NCBI GenBank assembly: GCA_963838375.1
Contig: CAWIQY010000003.1
Coordinates: forward strand, 186,001 to 250,000
DNA length: 64,000 bases
DNA from: DVED01 sp963838375
Lineage (GTDB): Bacteria; Cyanobacteriota; Cyanobacteriia; Cyanobacteriales; Geitlerinemataceae
Direction of reading: 5' to 3'
Every line of letters begins with the position of its first letter. The stretch's first letter is position 1. Below the pieces are notes generated by a model. It searched no databases. It was not told where the DNA came from and saw nothing but the letters and a program-made list of their open reading frames with translations. The translations under genes were made by a program, and so were the position numbers. This document shows, in pieces, positions 63,191-64,000 of this stretch.

Positions 63191-64000
63191 TCAGTGTCGG
63201 TTGTGTCCAGACTCTAAATCGAGAATCGGTCCGGCGGGGACAATGCCGGTTGGGTTAATTTTGTTGTGACTTTTGTAATAATGCTGCTTGATATGGTCAA
63301 AATTGCAAGTTTCTTGAATTCCTGGGTACTGATACACATCTTTGAGATAGTTCCCGAGATTGAGATAATCCCAAATGTGGCGGAGATTGCATTTGAAATG
63401 ACCGTAGTAGACGGCATCGAAACGGATGAGCGTGGTAAACAGACAAATATCGGCTTCGGTAAGCTGGCTGCCGCAAAGATACCGTTGCTGGCTTAACCCT
63501 TCGTCCCATTCATCTAAGGCTTGGAATAATTCTTTTAACCCTTCTTCGTATGCCGATTGAGTGATGGCAAATCCAGCGCGATAAACACCATTATTAATGG
63601 GTTGGTAAATGGCGTCAATTGTCCGATCGATCTTTTCTTTCAATTCGTCGGGACAGAATTTTGTATCATTTTGGGCGATCGCATCGAATTCGACATCGAA
63701 CATTCGCAGGATTTCTCGAGATTCGTTGTTGACGATCGTCTGGGTTTGCGTGTCCCACAGTACGGGAACGGTCACTCGTCCGGTATAATTAGGATCTGCT
63801 TTGACGTAGATTTCCCAAAGGTATTTCGCGCCTAATAGGGTATCGGGAATGCAGCCGGGAGCGTCGGAAAAAAACCACCCATCTTCTGCCATATAGGGAT
63901 CGACGACAGAAAGTCCGATCGCTTCTTCCAAGCCCTTCAATTTTCGCATAATCAGCGTGCGATGCGCCCAGGGACAAGCGAGACTGACATAAAGGTGATA
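63191..64000 (-). CDS. Glutathionyl-hydroquinone reductase (GST superfamily), 5' end outside the window
   Basis: Partial gene, open to the window edge at 64000; at least 269 residues. The catalytic CPWA motif (YVSLACPWAHRTLIMRKLKGLE) lies in the last visible codons, showing the Xi-class GST that reduces glutathionyl-hydroquinones (YqjG/ECM4/PcpF). Further family marks are GRVTVPVLWDTQTQTIVNNES and, in the helical domain, YLCGSQLTEADICLFTTLIRFD. The C-terminal PTGIVPAGP is conserved. It probably detoxifies quinone-glutathione adducts in the cytoplasm. Confidence 0.93.
   Translation of the reverse strand, partial: YHLYVSLACPWAHRTLIMRKLKGLEEAIGLSVVDPYMAEDGWFFSDAPGCIPDTLLGAKYLWEIYVKADPNYTGRVTVPVLWDTQTQTIVNNESREILRMFDVEFDAIAQNDTKFCPDELKEKIDRTIDAIYQPINNGVYRAGFAITQSAYEEGLKELFQALDEWDEGLSQQRYLCGSQLTEADICLFTTLIRFDAVYYGHFKCNLRHIWDYLNLGNYLKDVYQYPGIQETCNFDHIKQHYYKSHNKINPTGIVPAGPILDLESGHNRH

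Overview
This is a cyanobacterial chromosome segment. The evidence is dense GATCGATC/GCGATCGC (HIP1-like) octamers, a complete kaiA-kaiB-kaiC circadian clock cluster, the phycobilisome-degradation factor NblB, a tandem pair of A-type flavodiiron proteins (Flv3/Flv1), homogentisate phytyltransferase (tocopherol synthesis) and a CruA-type lycopene cyclase. Gene content, the heptanucleotide tandem repeats (STRRs) and mid-range GC suggest a filamentous (Oscillatoriales-like) cyanobacterium. No rRNA, tRNA, CRISPR array or intact transposase gene was found.

Layout. 1-7 kb: solitary ureC, a small conserved protein, an rRNA methyltransferase and a 928-residue two-partner-secretion exoprotein. 7-19.8 kb: housekeeping genes (cyclophilin, RNase III, folC, dnaG, clpS, nblB) among small cyanobacteria-specific proteins. 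19.8-27.4 kb: a large EcsC/TerB-like/Mrr-nuclease fusion protein with N-terminal 44-residue repeats, an exported-looking methyltransferase, an MtnX-like phosphatase, a WD40 protein, a PIN-TRAM membrane protein and a STAS protein. 28-34 kb: der, a response regulator, lipA and cruA. 34-40 kb: kaiCBA on the minus strand, facing a CBS-domain histidine kinase with a degenerate receiver; a small amber-interrupted ORF lies in the gap between them. 40-48.8 kb: methyltransferase, HAD protein, rsmA, a PD-(D/E)XK-like protein, a ClC-CBS-Usp fusion and clpC. 49-56.6 kb: membrane and envelope functions (EcfT, GT2, UPF0104 flippase-like protein, nucleotide-sugar epimerase, hpt). 56.7-64 kb: flv3-flv1, acs and a glutathionyl-hydroquinone reductase cut by the window end.

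Four conserved genes (EcsC/Mrr fusion, clpC, flv3, acs) are each broken by what looks like one extra C/G base. Two of the four sit in the same 10-base context. This looks more like a systematic sequencing artefact than gene decay, so each is described as one gene with a frameshift.

The most interesting items for follow-up are: the EcsC/TerB/Mrr fusion; the kai-adjacent kinase plus the amber-interrupted ORF with its own TATAAT box; the ClC protein whose gating glutamate is Gln; the repeat-rich gap at 8.1-8.9 kb; and a Fur-like palindrome at 62.9 kb that precedes no visible protein gene. Start codons were moved inward where family alignment or a Shine-Dalgarno sequence supports it. All assignments are by reading and recall of families; no searches were run.
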